Of a stretch of 64,000 nt of DNA, positions 43,578-52,939 are shown piece after piece (within the stretch, counting starts at the first letter, position 1; the number at the start of each line of letters is the position of its first letter). A program made the translations under genes and the position numbers. The notes under the pieces were generated by a model that saw only the letters and a list, made by a program, of their open reading frames with translations, did not search any database and was not told the DNA's origin. The stretch covers positions 1 through 64,000 of the forward strand of contig NZ_JADEXZ010000025.1 in the NCBI RefSeq assembly GCF_015206815.1, read 5' to 3'. The DNA comes from Fortiea sp. LEGE XX443. Its GTDB lineage: Bacteria; Cyanobacteriota; Cyanobacteriia; Cyanobacteriales; Nostocaceae.

Positions 43578-43681
43578 TTAGTTGACGAAGTGAAATTCTC
43601 TCTTTAGGTTCAGGAAATTAGCCAATATAAATGTTAAGAATAAAAAATAGTTACACAATAACTAATAGAAAAAATAAAGTC

Positions 43682-44143
43682 ATGACAACTTCCACAGATC
43701 GCGATCGCCAGATTCAACAATTGCAAACATTAATTCAAGATATTGACTATGGCATGTTGACTACAGTTAATAATGATGGCAGCTTGCACAGCTGTCCTAT
43801 GTACTCAAATGATGAGATAGATGCAGATGCTGCACTCTGGTTTTTTACTAGCGCTAATTCTCATAGAGTGAGTGAAATTGCACAGAATCAGCAAGTAAAT
43901 GTTAGTTTTACATCATGCGAAAAACAGCATTATGTTTCCATTTCTGGAACAGCACAACTAATAAAAGACCGCCAGAAACTTGAAGAACTGTGGACACCAG
44001 AATTACAAACTTGGTTTCCGCAAGGATTAAATGAACCAGATTTAGCTTTACTCAAGGTCAGTATTAAACAAGCTGATTATTGGGATAGTCGTTCTAGTTA
44101 TCACCCACAAACTATAAATTTATCTTTACTATCACAAGTTTAA
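43682..44143 (+). CDS. Pyridoxamine 5'-phosphate oxidase-family (general stress protein 26-like) flavin-binding protein
   Basis: From the ATG at 43682 it has 153 residues; an in-frame ATG at 43631 would add 17 low-complexity residues. The split-barrel fold of the PPOX-like family is indicated by YGMLTTVNNDGSLHSCPM, ALWFFTSANSHRVSEI, VNVSFTSCEKQHYVSISGTA and DYWDSRSS. Relatives bind FMN or FAD and are induced by general stress. They are not true pyridoxamine oxidases. The gene precedes chaB by 20 bp and is probably co-transcribed with it. The physiological electron partner is unknown. Confidence 0.85.
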   Translation: MTTSTDRDRQIQQLQTLIQDIDYGMLTTVNNDGSLHSCPMYSNDEIDADAALWFFTSANSHRVSEIAQNQQVNVSFTSCEKQHYVSISGTAQLIKDRQKLEELWTPELQTWFPQGLNEPDLALLKVSIKQADYWDSRSSYHPQTINLSLLSQV

Positions 44144-44163
44144 ATCAGCAGGGTAAAAATTTT

Positions 44164-44370
44164 ATGCCCTATCAACAGATTGACGAATTACCAGATTCAG
44201 TCAAAAAATACTTGCCCAAACACGCCCAAGAAATTTTTCGGGCTGCATTTAACAACGCTGAACAAGAATATGGTGAAGAAGAGCGTGCTTTTCGTGTTGC
44301 TTGGAGTGCAGTAAAGCGCGATTATGAAAAAGGTGAGGATGGGCAGTGGCACAAAAAGCCGAATAATTAA
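44164..44370 (+). CDS. chaB: ChaB family protein
   Basis: A 68-residue protein of the ChaB family, named for its link to the ChaA cation antiporter. It opens MPYQQIDELPDSVKKYLPKH, with the typical LPxxVxxxLPxHAQEIF pattern, then FRAAFNNA and AFRVAWSAVKRDYEK before a short basic tail. It is cytosolic and helical. The gene follows the PPOX gene closely and is followed by a small hairpin terminator at 44402-44420. In cyanobacteria ChaB often clusters with stress and membrane-ion genes, as here. Confidence 0.9.
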   Translation: MPYQQIDELPDSVKKYLPKHAQEIFRAAFNNAEQEYGEEERAFRVAWSAVKRDYEKGEDGQWHKKPNN

Positions 44371-44401
44371 GTGTGTAATTAATTCTACTGCTTATAGAGT
44401 T

Positions 44402-44420
44402 AAGAGCGAAAAAAGCTCTT
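44402..44420 (+). terminator. Short stem-loop terminator after chaB
   Basis: AAGAGC and GCTCTT pair around an A-rich seven-base loop and are followed by TCTTT. Confidence 0.5.
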
Positions 44421-44588
44421 TCTTTAGTTAGACGATAAAAGAAATGGTAAAAGTTATTTTTCTTACTGGCAGTAGTAGTAAACTTCCATCCTGGGGATTT
44501 GAACGAGCAAAAGTAAAAGTCTTGAAAATTCAAGATGATTAGCTAAAAGTTTGTGATATTCCCAGGTTATTTCTTCTTTTAAAAGTCA

Positions 44589-44816
44589 TCAACAAGATTC
44601 GTTTTTAGAATTTAGTTCTGGTTCACTATGGGGATGAGCATTGTTGATATGCTGAATTAAGCTTTCAGCCATCTCTACAGCCACAATAATTAACTGCTGT
44701 TCCATCTGTCCATAACCTCCCTCATCACTGACTTGCGGGTAAATGTGGGGATTAGATAGCATAGCTGCTAGTAATTGAGTTGCTGTTTCTTTCAATTCAT
44801 AGATTTGTAAGTTCAC
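44589..44816 (-). CDS. Small helical protein of unknown function
   Basis: A 75-residue protein with a GTG start. It is helical throughout the first 60 residues (LQIYELKETATQLLAAML, EQQLIIVAVEMAESLIQHI) and ends in a polar tail. No family is recognised. It lies between chaB and the DUF2267 gene, on the same strand as the latter and 90 bp downstream of it. Its place in this stress-type cluster suggests a related role, but this is only context. Confidence 0.5.
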   Translation of the reverse strand: MNLQIYELKETATQLLAAMLSNPHIYPQVSDEGGYGQMEQQLIIVAVEMAESLIQHINNAHPHSEPELNSKNESC

Positions 44817-44906
44817 ACGCTAATTACTCCGATTTAAAGTTTGTTTATTATTCAGCTACGGCAACAGGCATAGCCACCATAATTTCAGCAGATTGTTGTT
44901 AAATTT

Positions 44907-45314
44907 TTAAGTATTAACCCGCATCCGTCCTTGACTTCCTGAATCAAACAATGGGTCATATTCTGATGGAAGTTGAGAGCGGATATCATTAATTTCACCG
45001 GGGCTGATTGTTTCTTGCAATACCTCAATCACCGCACGAGCATGATGAACAGCGTCAGGAAGTTGTGCGCCTTCTTTTAAACTGACGCGCTGAAAAAATT
45101 CATCTAGAGAAAAACGTGTGCCAGCACCTGCATATTGGTGTTGCAAATATTGAGCCAAGCCTTTTGGCAGTTGCGCCGCAGCATTTAACGGCTCTCTTCC
45201 TGCTAGGCGTTCGGCTAAAGTTTCTAAAGTAGCGCGAGTGGCAAGTTCTGCATCACCGCGATAACTAAGATGGGCGCGATGTTGCACCTGTCCAATAAAC
45301 TCATCGTGTTTCAT
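44907..45314 (-). CDS. DUF2267 domain-containing protein
   Basis: A 135-residue soluble protein that is almost entirely the DUF2267 domain. It opens MKHDEFIGQVQHRAHLS, continues ATRATLETLAERLAGREP and AQLPKGLAQYLQ, and in the second half has FFQRVSLKEGAQLPDAVHHARAVIEVL. The family has an all-helical fold and no known activity; it is frequent near stress, membrane and ion-handling genes in bacteria. An ATG start is clear. It probably precedes the 75-residue gene on one transcript. Confidence 0.85.
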   Translation of the reverse strand: MKHDEFIGQVQHRAHLSYRGDAELATRATLETLAERLAGREPLNAAAQLPKGLAQYLQHQYAGAGTRFSLDEFFQRVSLKEGAQLPDAVHHARAVIEVLQETISPGEINDIRSQLPSEYDPLFDSGSQGRMRVNT

Positions 45315-45844
45315 TTTTCTTCCAGATTTTGATTAACATGTAATTTTGGCTGACTACTTTGTGTTAATAAACAAAGACACTCACAAGTCAATGTGCATTT
45401 TGAAAATATGTATGACAGATGAGTAACCAGGTCGGTGTTAAAAATTGTCGTTATGACAAGGCAGGAGGCAGAGGGCAGAAGGCAGAAGGGAAGAGGTTTT
45501 CAAGCTACTTTACTTTCCGTTACATAGTTCGGTTTATTTGCACCTTTCTACTTAATTAATTCTGGTGACTGTTTACAATCTTCTGCCCCGATCCTAAAAA
45601 GCGAACAATTACTTGTCCTCTGACTGATGGAGCGATATCTTGATTTCAAATATCTATCTAATGGAAGGTGTGGTTTTAATGAAACATCTGACGTTTATCG
45701 TGGGAATGGGATACGGAGTCAGAAAACATGTCTTGCACAGAATTGAAAACAGTTATATGTTTTATTAGAGATAGGAAGCATCACGCTTCGACACAATTTC
45801 TATGTATGGTGAAATGCAATTAAGCAAAAACTAATAATAAATAT
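45315..45844. other. 530-bp divergent intergenic region with a GGCAGA-type repeat
   Basis: The element at 45460-45492 (GGCAGGAGGCAGAGGGCAGAAGGCAGAAGGG) is a degenerate 7-base tandem repeat. Otherwise I see only the leader regions of the DUF2267 and msrB genes. Confidence 0.5.
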
Positions 45845-46339
45845 ATGAAGAAACGCTATTTTTTAGAGGCTGGTGCTGTATTAACAGGTGCAGCTTTATT
45901 ATCACCGTTGATTAATCCGAGGGCAGAAATTGTGGCAAGTTCTAACACTGAGTATGAAGTTACCAAATCTGAAGAAGAATGGCGCAAAAGCCTAACACCA
46001 GAACAGTTTCATGTTTTGCGTAAACACGGAACTGAACGCGCTTTTACTAGCCCCCTTGATAAGCAGTATGCACAAGGTACTTATGTATGTGCTGCTTGTG
46101 AATTACCACTGTTTAAGTCTGATACCAAATTTAATAGTGGCACGGGCTGGCCAAGTTTCTTTCAACCAATTGAAGGTGCGATCGCTACTACTGTAGATCG
46201 GTCGTTGTTTATGACTCGCACTGAAGTACATTGTAGACGTTGTGGTGGACATTTAGGCCATGTGTTTAGTGATGGCCCTGCACCCACCGGTCAACGTTAC
46301 TGTATGAATGGTGTGGCGTTAGAGTTTATTCCGGCTTAA
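45845..46339 (+). CDS. msrB: Peptide-methionine (R)-S-oxide reductase MsrB, exported form
   Basis: A 164-residue enzyme that reduces the R form of methionine sulfoxide in oxidised proteins. The MsrB domain (about 38-162) has zinc-binding CAAC and CRRC pairs, [12 protein letters not shown], the [17 protein letters not shown] core and the catalytic Cys in RYCMNG. The N-terminus ([22 protein letters not shown]) is a hydrophobic signal or anchor with a lone KKR, so this copy probably works outside the cytoplasm, as a Sec or weak Tat substrate. A good hairpin terminator follows at 46418-46449. Confidence 0.92.
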   Translation: MKKRYFLEAGAVLTGAALLSPLINPRAEIVASSNTEYEVTKSEEEWRKSLTPEQFHVLRKHGTERAFTSPLDKQYAQGTYVCAACELPLFKSDTKFNSGTGWPSFFQPIEGAIATTVDRSLFMTRTEVHCRRCGGHLGHVFSDGPAPTGQRYCMNGVALEFIPA

Positions 46340-46417
46340 TTAAGGTGCGATCGCTTCATTGTATTCCATTGTATTATGTGGTGCGATCGCTATCATATTT
46401 AGATAATTAACAACTTC

Positions 46418-46449
46418 AAAAACCCAGTTTGTAATAAAGCTGGGTTTTT
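46418..46449 (+). terminator. Rho-independent terminator after msrB
   Basis: AAAAACCCAG and CTGGGTTTTT pair around a 12-base loop and run into TTTTTTCTTT, 78 bp after the msrB stop. Confidence 0.85.
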
Positions 46450-46550
46450 TCTTTATTCCGAGTTATTAAAAAGAGTTATATATTTTTGTAAAAACGTACT
46501 CATATATTGTATTTCTGTCTATGGCAGTCCTAAATCATTTGTGAACAACA

Positions 46551-46583
46551 AGATTCCCGACTTCTTAAAGAAGTCGGGAATCT
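46551..46583. repeat. Dispersed palindrome, copy 3
   Basis: AGATTCCCGACTTCTT and AAGAAGTCGGGAATCT pair perfectly around one base. GAACCTCTCAATTTTT follows, and the CHAT gene starts 53 bp later. Confidence 0.9.
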
Positions 46584-46635
46584 GAACCTCTCAATTTTTA
46601 CTCATTCAACAAATTGTTCCCCCAGAGAAATAACC

Positions 46636-49600
46636 ATGCGTCCCCAACTAAAAAACATCACCATCACCACCCTCCTACTTTCTCTATTTTCACCTGTAGC
46701 AATATCAGCAAACAATATATTAATCAAGCAGACATTAGCACAAACTGTAGCTCAATCTAACCGCAAAGCCGAAGCAGATAAACTTTATGAACAAGGCGTA
46801 CAACAATATCGCAGTGGATATTATGAAGATGCAATAAAAACTTATGAACAAGCACTAACTATTTATCGCAAAATTAATGATAAAAAAAGTATTGGGCAAA
46901 CTCTAAACGATTTAGGACAGATTTATAACTTATTATTTCAATATCAGAAAGCATTAGAAATACTACAACAAGCTTTAGCAATTCACAAAGAAATTAAAGA
47001 CAGTGCAAATGAAGGCGAAACTCTTGATAATATTGGTGCAGCTTACTCTAATTTAAATCAAAATGAGAAAGCATTAGAAATATTACAGCAAGCTTTGGCA
47101 ATTCGCCGTGAAGTAAAAGACAAAACTGGAGAAGGTATTACTCTCAGTAGAATAGGTTTGACTTATTCTTATTTAAAACAAGCTGAGAAAGCTTTAGAAA
47201 TTTCACAGCAAGCATTAAAAATACATCAAGACTTAGGAGATAAATTTCAAGAGGGATATACCTTAGTTAGAATAGGATCAGTTCACTTGAATATGTCAAA
47301 CTATCCTAACGCTTTAGACTGGTATAGTAAGGCTTTAGCTATCAGTCGCGCAGTAGGAAACCGTGACTTAGAAGGCAGAAGTCTCTATAATCTTGGACTG
47401 ACTCATGCTCGGCTAAATAAAAATGACCGCGCTCTAGATTTTTATCAACAAGCGTTAGTAGTTCAACGGGAAATTAGAGCAGAAAATTTCCAACTTACAA
47501 CATTAATAGCAATTACTAATCAATATGAGTTAATTGCTTCCAATGCTGATTCACGTGGCATGATATCTCAAGTCAAAGAAGCATCTAATCAAATAATCAA
47601 GTTAGCAGAAGAAGCTTTAATTCTTGCCAAAAAATTAAATCGGCAAGCAGAAGAAGCAAGTACATTAGAATCATTAGGAGTGGCTTACAGATATTTAGGA
47701 GATAATAAAAAAGCCATCGAACTATTTCAACAAGCAATTAAAATTGCTCGACAAATTAAGGTGCTTAATACTGAGTATAATTCTCTATCTCAGCTAGGAG
47801 TAATTTATAATATACAAGGAGAATATCGTCAATTAATTGAGTTGAACGAACGGCAATTAGAAATTGCTAGAGAACAAAAAGATTTCGTTGATGAGGTTTT
47901 AATTTTAAACTCTATTTGTAGTAATTATAATGTCTTGGGAGAGTTTCAAAAGGCAATAGCAGCCTGTCAACAGAGTTTAGTGAAAGCACGAGACATAAAA
48001 ATTGCTGAATTGTCGCCCATAACACAAAATTATGCTCGGAGATTACCTGCGGATGCTTTAGGTTTGTTAAATCTTATTCATATTGGTCTTGGAGAATATA
48101 ATAAAGCGTTAGATTTTGCTCAACAACGTTTAAGTGTAGTACAAAATCTTAATCAGCCGCAATTAGAAGCTGATGCATTAATTGATTTAGGTTTTGTATA
48201 TGATAACTTGAAAGATTTTCTTAAAGCTATTGCAGTGACTGAGAAAGCTTTAGTAATTGCTCGCCAAATTAAAGAACCGCCGCTAGAAGTAAGAGCTTTA
48301 AAGCAAATTAGTAGTATTTACATAAAGCAAGGAAATTATAACTCTGCTATTGAGTCAGCGCAGCAAATTTTAGAAATTGCTAAACGCTTAGAAAACCCAA
48401 ACTTAGAGGCCGAAGCTTTAAATATATTTAGTGATATTTATAACAAACAAGGTAATTATCAAAAAGCAGTAGAATTTACTCAACAACGATTAGCAATTTT
48501 AAAAAAAACCAATCAGCGTGGTAAAGAATTTTTAGCTTTAAGTAGTCTAAGTGAAATTTATCTTTCCTTTGGGGATACACAAAAAGCTATTGAAATTGCC
48601 AATCAGTCTTTAGTAATAGCAAGGGAGTTAAAAAGCGATTTCGCACTACAAATTCCTTTGTTAAGGCTGAGTAGAATATACTATGTAAGAGGAGAATATA
48701 AGGAAGCCATAAAATATACTCAACAAAGCTTGGTAATAGCAGAAAAAACTAACAATTTCTTAGGTAAAGTCACCGCTTCAATTAATCTAGCTGATATTTA
48801 TAATTCCTTGGGTGAATATAGCAAAGTTATTGCAGTCGCAGAACCACCATTATTAGAAGCTAGAAAAACTAAGGATCGTCCTTCAGAAGCACAATTACTA
48901 CTTAATTTGAGTAGTGCTTACACCGATATTGGTAATTACCAAAAAGGCAAAGAATTAGTAGAACAAAGTTTAGCAATTAGCAGAGATATTCAAGCACGCC
49001 CTTCAGAAGCTCAAGCATTAGCTTATCTCGGTAACGTTTACAGAAATCTGAGAGATTATCCCAAAGCTTTAGAGTTCACCCAGCAAAGTTTAAAAATTGC
49101 TCAAGAAATCAAAAGCCCTTCTGTTGAAATATCTCCACTAAATACTCTTGGCAATATTTACAGCGATTTGGGTGATTATCAAAAAAGCAACGAATTTTAT
49201 CAACAACTATTAACGAAACAGCGAAAACTACAAAATCGCAACGGCGAAGCTTTTGCTTTACTGGCTGTTGCAGGTAACTACTACAACACCGGAGAAGGAC
49301 AAAAAACTGTAGACTTTGCCCAACAAAGTTTAGCTATTTTAAAAGAAAGTAAAAAACCAGTTTGGGAGATAGTACCACATCGAATGTTAAGCCTTGCTTA
49401 TGGTGAATTAGGTAATGATCAACAAGCAATCCAAGAAATCCAAATTTATTTAGCCTTTGCGAGAAAAGTACAGAACCCAATTTATGAAAAAGATGCACTC
49501 AATGTTTTAGGAGATTTACATCGCAAGTTTGGGAGAAAACAGCAAGCAATTACAGCTTATCAACAAGCATTAGCAATTAAAACACCTACAGAAGTTACAG

Positions 49601-51246
49601 GTGGTAGTTGGGGTATTGATGCTGGTTTAGGTCGTGCTTATGCTGAATTAAATCAACCAAATATTGCTATTACTTACTACAAACAAGCCATTAATGGTAT
49701 TGAACAAGTCCGCCGCAATATTGAAGGATTACCACCACAGTTACAAGCTTCTTTTTTGCAAACAAAGGTTGATTTTGGTAAAGTAACAACCTCTGATGTT
49801 TATCGTCAATTGGCAAGTTTATTAATATCTCAAAATCGAGAACAAGAAGCAACACAGGTTTTAGAACTGCTCAAGATTCAAGAAATTAAAGATTTTGCTA
49901 CTACTGGCGTTTCTCCAACAGAGAAGCCAAAAGTTATTTTAAATCCGAATGAGACAAAAATTGCTGCACCTAATCAATCGATTATTGCTTTAGCAAAACA
50001 AATTAGCGAGTGTGAACAAACTAACTGCAAAGATAAAACTAAACTCAACGATAAACTTACAAACGTAGTTGCTGAATTTAATCAAGAATTAAATAAAATT
50101 GAAACAGAAATTAGAGAACGTTTAGCAAAAGATCCTGGTGCATTTCGTCCTGACAGTCCGAAAGTTTTAGAAATAGTCAAAGCACAACCAGGTACAGTGA
50201 TGATTTACCCATTGGTACTAGAAGATAAACTTTGGTTGCTGCTGTATTCTGGCGATGCGGCTAAAAAGTTTGAAGTCAAAGTTGGACGAGAAGAATTAGG
50301 AAATACAGTCCAAGAATTTCGCAAGTTTATAGGACGATGCCAAAATATTGATTGTGATGCTAAGGAAATTGCTCAAATTCAGTCAGTTAGTCAAAAACTG
50401 CATAACTGGTTAATCAAACCTTTAGAAGCAGAACTGAAAGAAAATAAAGTAAAAAATCTTGTGTTTGCTCTTGATAGGGTAACACGCTATGTCCCTATGA
50501 GTGCTTTGTTTGATGGTAAGCAATATTTAATTGAAAATTACACAATCTACAATGTTTTGTCCGCAGATTTAACAGATACTGCTACTACTTTACCCGCAGG
50601 AACGCAAAATGCTTCGGTTTTAGCAATGGGACTTTCTCAAGCGGTTGCTGGTTTCGATGCGCTAGAAAATGTCCCCATAGAGTTGAATGCAATTGTTAAA
50701 ACGCAGAAAAATCAACAAGGTATATATCCAGGACAAGAGTTTCTCAACAATGCTTTTGATTTTCGGAATCTGCGAGACAATCTTACTGGTAACAAGATTT
50801 TACATCTTGCTACTCATGGTGAATTTGTTCCTGATAGCAAAGATGCTTCTTATTTATTGTTAGGAAATGGTGAAAAACTGGCAATTCCTCAAATTCAAAC
50901 TTTAACAGGGTTAAGCAATATTCATTTAGTTGTTTTATCTGCTTGTCAAACAGCCCTTGCAGGTTCTCGTCAAGATGGAGTAGAAATTGCTAGTGTGGCG
51001 TATTCCTTTTTGAATCGAGGTGCAAAGGCTGTAATAGCTTCTCTGTGGTTAGTGGACGATCGCAGCACCAGTTTACTCATGCAGCAATTTTACCGCAATC
51101 TAGGTAATAAAAATCGCCCAACGAAAGCTGAAGCTTTACGCCAAGCACAATTAAGTTTACTACGGAGCAAACCCGGTACTAACGAAAGTGATTATTCTCA
51201 CCCTTATTACTGGTCGCCATTTATTTTAATTGGTAATGGGTTGTGA
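46636..51246 (+). CDS. Exported TPR-repeat protein with C-terminal CHAT cysteine-protease domain
   Basis: A 1536-residue protein. A signal peptide (about 1-36; ITITTLLLSLFSPVAISA) is followed by some 25 tetratricopeptide repeats of about 40 residues (about 40-1050; repeated A-L-x-I/F-x-Q-Q-A/S-L-x-I-A motifs), a helical linker, and a CHAT domain (about 1200-1535). The caspase-like dyad is His1394 in LHLATHGEF and Cys1437 in VLSACQTA, both intact, so it may be an active protease. The signal peptide suggests periplasmic or surface action. TPR-CHAT proteins occur in conflict systems and in cyanobacterial signalling. It stands alone behind a palindromic repeat. Confidence 0.9.
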   Translation: MRPQLKNITITTLLLSLFSPVAISANNILIKQTLAQTVAQSNRKAEADKLYEQGVQQYRSGYYEDAIKTYEQALTIYRKINDKKSIGQTLNDLGQIYNLLFQYQKALEILQQALAIHKEIKDSANEGETLDNIGAAYSNLNQNEKALEILQQALAIRREVKDKTGEGITLSRIGLTYSYLKQAEKALEISQQALKIHQDLGDKFQEGYTLVRIGSVHLNMSNYPNALDWYSKALAISRAVGNRDLEGRSLYNLGLTHARLNKNDRALDFYQQALVVQREIRAENFQLTTLIAITNQYELIASNADSRGMISQVKEASNQIIKLAEEALILAKKLNRQAEEASTLESLGVAYRYLGDNKKAIELFQQAIKIARQIKVLNTEYNSLSQLGVIYNIQGEYRQLIELNERQLEIAREQKDFVDEVLILNSICSNYNVLGEFQKAIAACQQSLVKARDIKIAELSPITQNYARRLPADALGLLNLIHIGLGEYNKALDFAQQRLSVVQNLNQPQLEADALIDLGFVYDNLKDFLKAIAVTEKALVIARQIKEPPLEVRALKQISSIYIKQGNYNSAIESAQQILEIAKRLENPNLEAEALNIFSDIYNKQGNYQKAVEFTQQRLAILKKTNQRGKEFLALSSLSEIYLSFGDTQKAIEIANQSLVIARELKSDFALQIPLLRLSRIYYVRGEYKEAIKYTQQSLVIAEKTNNFLGKVTASINLADIYNSLGEYSKVIAVAEPPLLEARKTKDRPSEAQLLLNLSSAYTDIGNYQKGKELVEQSLAISRDIQARPSEAQALAYLGNVYRNLRDYPKALEFTQQSLKIAQEIKSPSVEISPLNTLGNIYSDLGDYQKSNEFYQQLLTKQRKLQNRNGEAFALLAVAGNYYNTGEGQKTVDFAQQSLAILKESKKPVWEIVPHRMLSLAYGELGNDQQAIQEIQIYLAFARKVQNPIYEKDALNVLGDLHRKFGRKQQAITAYQQALAIKTPTEVTGGSWGIDAGLGRAYAELNQPNIAITYYKQAINGIEQVRRNIEGLPPQLQASFLQTKVDFGKVTTSDVYRQLASLLISQNREQEATQVLELLKIQEIKDFATTGVSPTEKPKVILNPNETKIAAPNQSIIALAKQISECEQTNCKDKTKLNDKLTNVVAEFNQELNKIETEIRERLAKDPGAFRPDSPKVLEIVKAQPGTVMIYPLVLEDKLWLLLYSGDAAKKFEVKVGREELGNTVQEFRKFIGRCQNIDCDAKEIAQIQSVSQKLHNWLIKPLEAELKENKVKNLVFALDRVTRYVPMSALFDGKQYLIENYTIYNVLSADLTDTATTLPAGTQNASVLAMGLSQAVAGFDALENVPIELNAIVKTQKNQQGIYPGQEFLNNAFDFRNLRDNLTGNKILHLATHGEFVPDSKDASYLLLGNGEKLAIPQIQTLTGLSNIHLVVLSACQTALAGSRQDGVEIASVAYSFLNRGAKAVIASLWLVDDRSTSLLMQQFYRNLGNKNRPTKAEALRQAQLSLLRSKPGTNESDYSHPYYWSPFILIGNGL

Positions 51247-51342
51247 TGATATGGCGATCGCTCAATTAAAATAGTGACGTTGGATAAATGCAAAATAATT
51301 TTATGGAGAGGGGTTTTAAGAATAAGTTCCACATGGCGTTAA

Positions 51343-52266
51343 TTAACTATTTTTACCCAAAGCGATCGCCATAGAACCACTTACTACCAAACCTGCACCT
51401 ATAATGCCAACAAGGGTAATATTTTCTGCTGGAATTAAAGCAGGTAAGAATATTGCCACTAACTCAACTGATATTAATGTCCCTATGGGAGCTAAAGCAA
51501 TGACTGCACTAACTTTTGACGCTTCCCAATGTTCTAATGATTCGGCAAAAGCACCATAGGCAATTAAAGTATTTAAACCACAGAAAATTAATATTCCTAA
51601 CTGCAAAGTATTCAGTTGTAAAATAGTTGCTGGTTTAGCTAAAGGTGTAAATAATAAAGCACACCCTCCATAAATCAGCATCATAATATTAGCAGAAGAT
51701 AATGATTGTAATAGCTGCTTTTGTGCTAAGGCGTAAACTGCCCAGACCGCTGCTCCTAATACTATTAAACTACTACCAAAAATATATGTACCCTGTGCAG
51801 TAATTAAATTGCTTAGTTGGTCGCGGAAAAATATAATATAACCACAAATAAGTACACTAACACCAATCCATTGACGGAGTGTATAACGTTCTTGAAAAAT
51901 TACTAACCCACCTAAGCCTAATAGCAAAGTCGCTAATTGAATCAGTACTTCTGCATTTGTAGGGGATGTCAGCGCTAAACCTTGCATGAATAAAAAATAA
52001 TTAGCCGCTAACATTAGTGTAGCGATCGCTAACAACTTCCACGCAGCAGAATGCAATTGTCGTAACTTTGGTAATTTACCACGCACCCCTAAATAGACAC
52101 TTAGCAGCACAAATGATACCAAAAAGCGAAACCAAATCACTGTATAGACATCAAGCGCTTGCAGTATCACCACCAGCGCGATAGGTAAAATTCCCCACAA
52201 GAAAACAGTCAGTAGAGATAATGCCAGCCCTAAACGCCAGCGGCCAGAGTTTTGATGTAATGACAT
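51343..52266 (-). CDS. EamA/DMT-family transporter
   Basis: A 307-residue inner membrane protein with ten hydrophobic helices in two similar halves of five, the layout of the drug/metabolite (EamA) superfamily. The first half has FLWGILPIALVVIL and YTVIWFRFLVSFVLL, and the second YTLRQWIGVSVLICGYIIFF and the late PIGTLISVEL segment. Members move amino acids, sugars or drugs; the substrate here cannot be read. It stands alone, convergent with the CHAT gene, and no regulator is adjacent. Confidence 0.87.
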   Translation of the reverse strand: MSLHQNSGRWRLGLALSLLTVFLWGILPIALVVILQALDVYTVIWFRFLVSFVLLSVYLGVRGKLPKLRQLHSAAWKLLAIATLMLAANYFLFMQGLALTSPTNAEVLIQLATLLLGLGGLVIFQERYTLRQWIGVSVLICGYIIFFRDQLSNLITAQGTYIFGSSLIVLGAAVWAVYALAQKQLLQSLSSANIMMLIYGGCALLFTPLAKPATILQLNTLQLGILIFCGLNTLIAYGAFAESLEHWEASKVSAVIALAPIGTLISVELVAIFLPALIPAENITLVGIIGAGLVVSGSMAIALGKNS

Positions 52267-52939
52267 TTAGTTATGCTATCAAAACTCTGGCTAAAAAAAG
52301 TGCTAAATTCTAAAAACAAGAAGGAGAATAACAAATGACTATTAACAAGAAATCTTTAAAAATTTCTTAATTTTTTATTGTTGAGTCTAGTTTCGAGATG
52401 CCAAAGATAAAAGTATAAAGTAGTATATATAGTAACCTGCTTTGATTTTTGAATCACTCGTAGAGATAGGGAACAGGTGACAGGGAACAGGGAAGAAAGA
52501 ATAAATGTGTACTGAGTTTTGTTCAAAAATCAAATAGAAATCCTATATATTCTATTGACAAAAAGACTTAACAACAGCTAAATCTCAGGCAAAGAGGGAT
52601 TTTTATCGGGAATAAACTTTAGTTTTGGCGCTAAAATTTGCTTATTTATCAGTGAATTTATATTTTTTAGAAGTTTTTGCCTAAATTGTGTAAGGTTTAC
52701 CAGCATCGTTACTCAGGTGCTGGCACAATAATACGTACTGTTTATTCCATAAGAAATTGTTAGGAAGATTGCCACAGTACAACAAAAATAGAAAAATATC
52801 TATAAAAACTGAAGACAAAAATCTCTTTTGGATATCAGATAAATTAGGTATTTTTAGGTTGATTTTACTAATAGCATCAAAATTTTTTCTTTGTAAAACA
52901 TTAAAAACTAACTAGTAATCTTTATCAGGGCTAGACTAA
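52267..52939. other. 673-bp divergent intergenic region with a GGGAACA repeat
   Basis: The STRR-type element at about 52469-52492 (GGGAACAGGTGACAGGGAACAGGG) is present. An AAGGAGAATAACAA ribosome-site-like leader precedes an 11-codon frame at 52335-52370 (MTINKKSLKIS), perhaps a stub of a lost gene. The rest holds no recognisable gene. Confidence 0.5.

Noticed and set aside
44444..44542. A 32-codon frame (MVKVIFLTGSSSKLPSWGF) after chaB
   Set aside because: It has no ribosome site and no recognisable continuation; at most a gene fragment, too weak to list.
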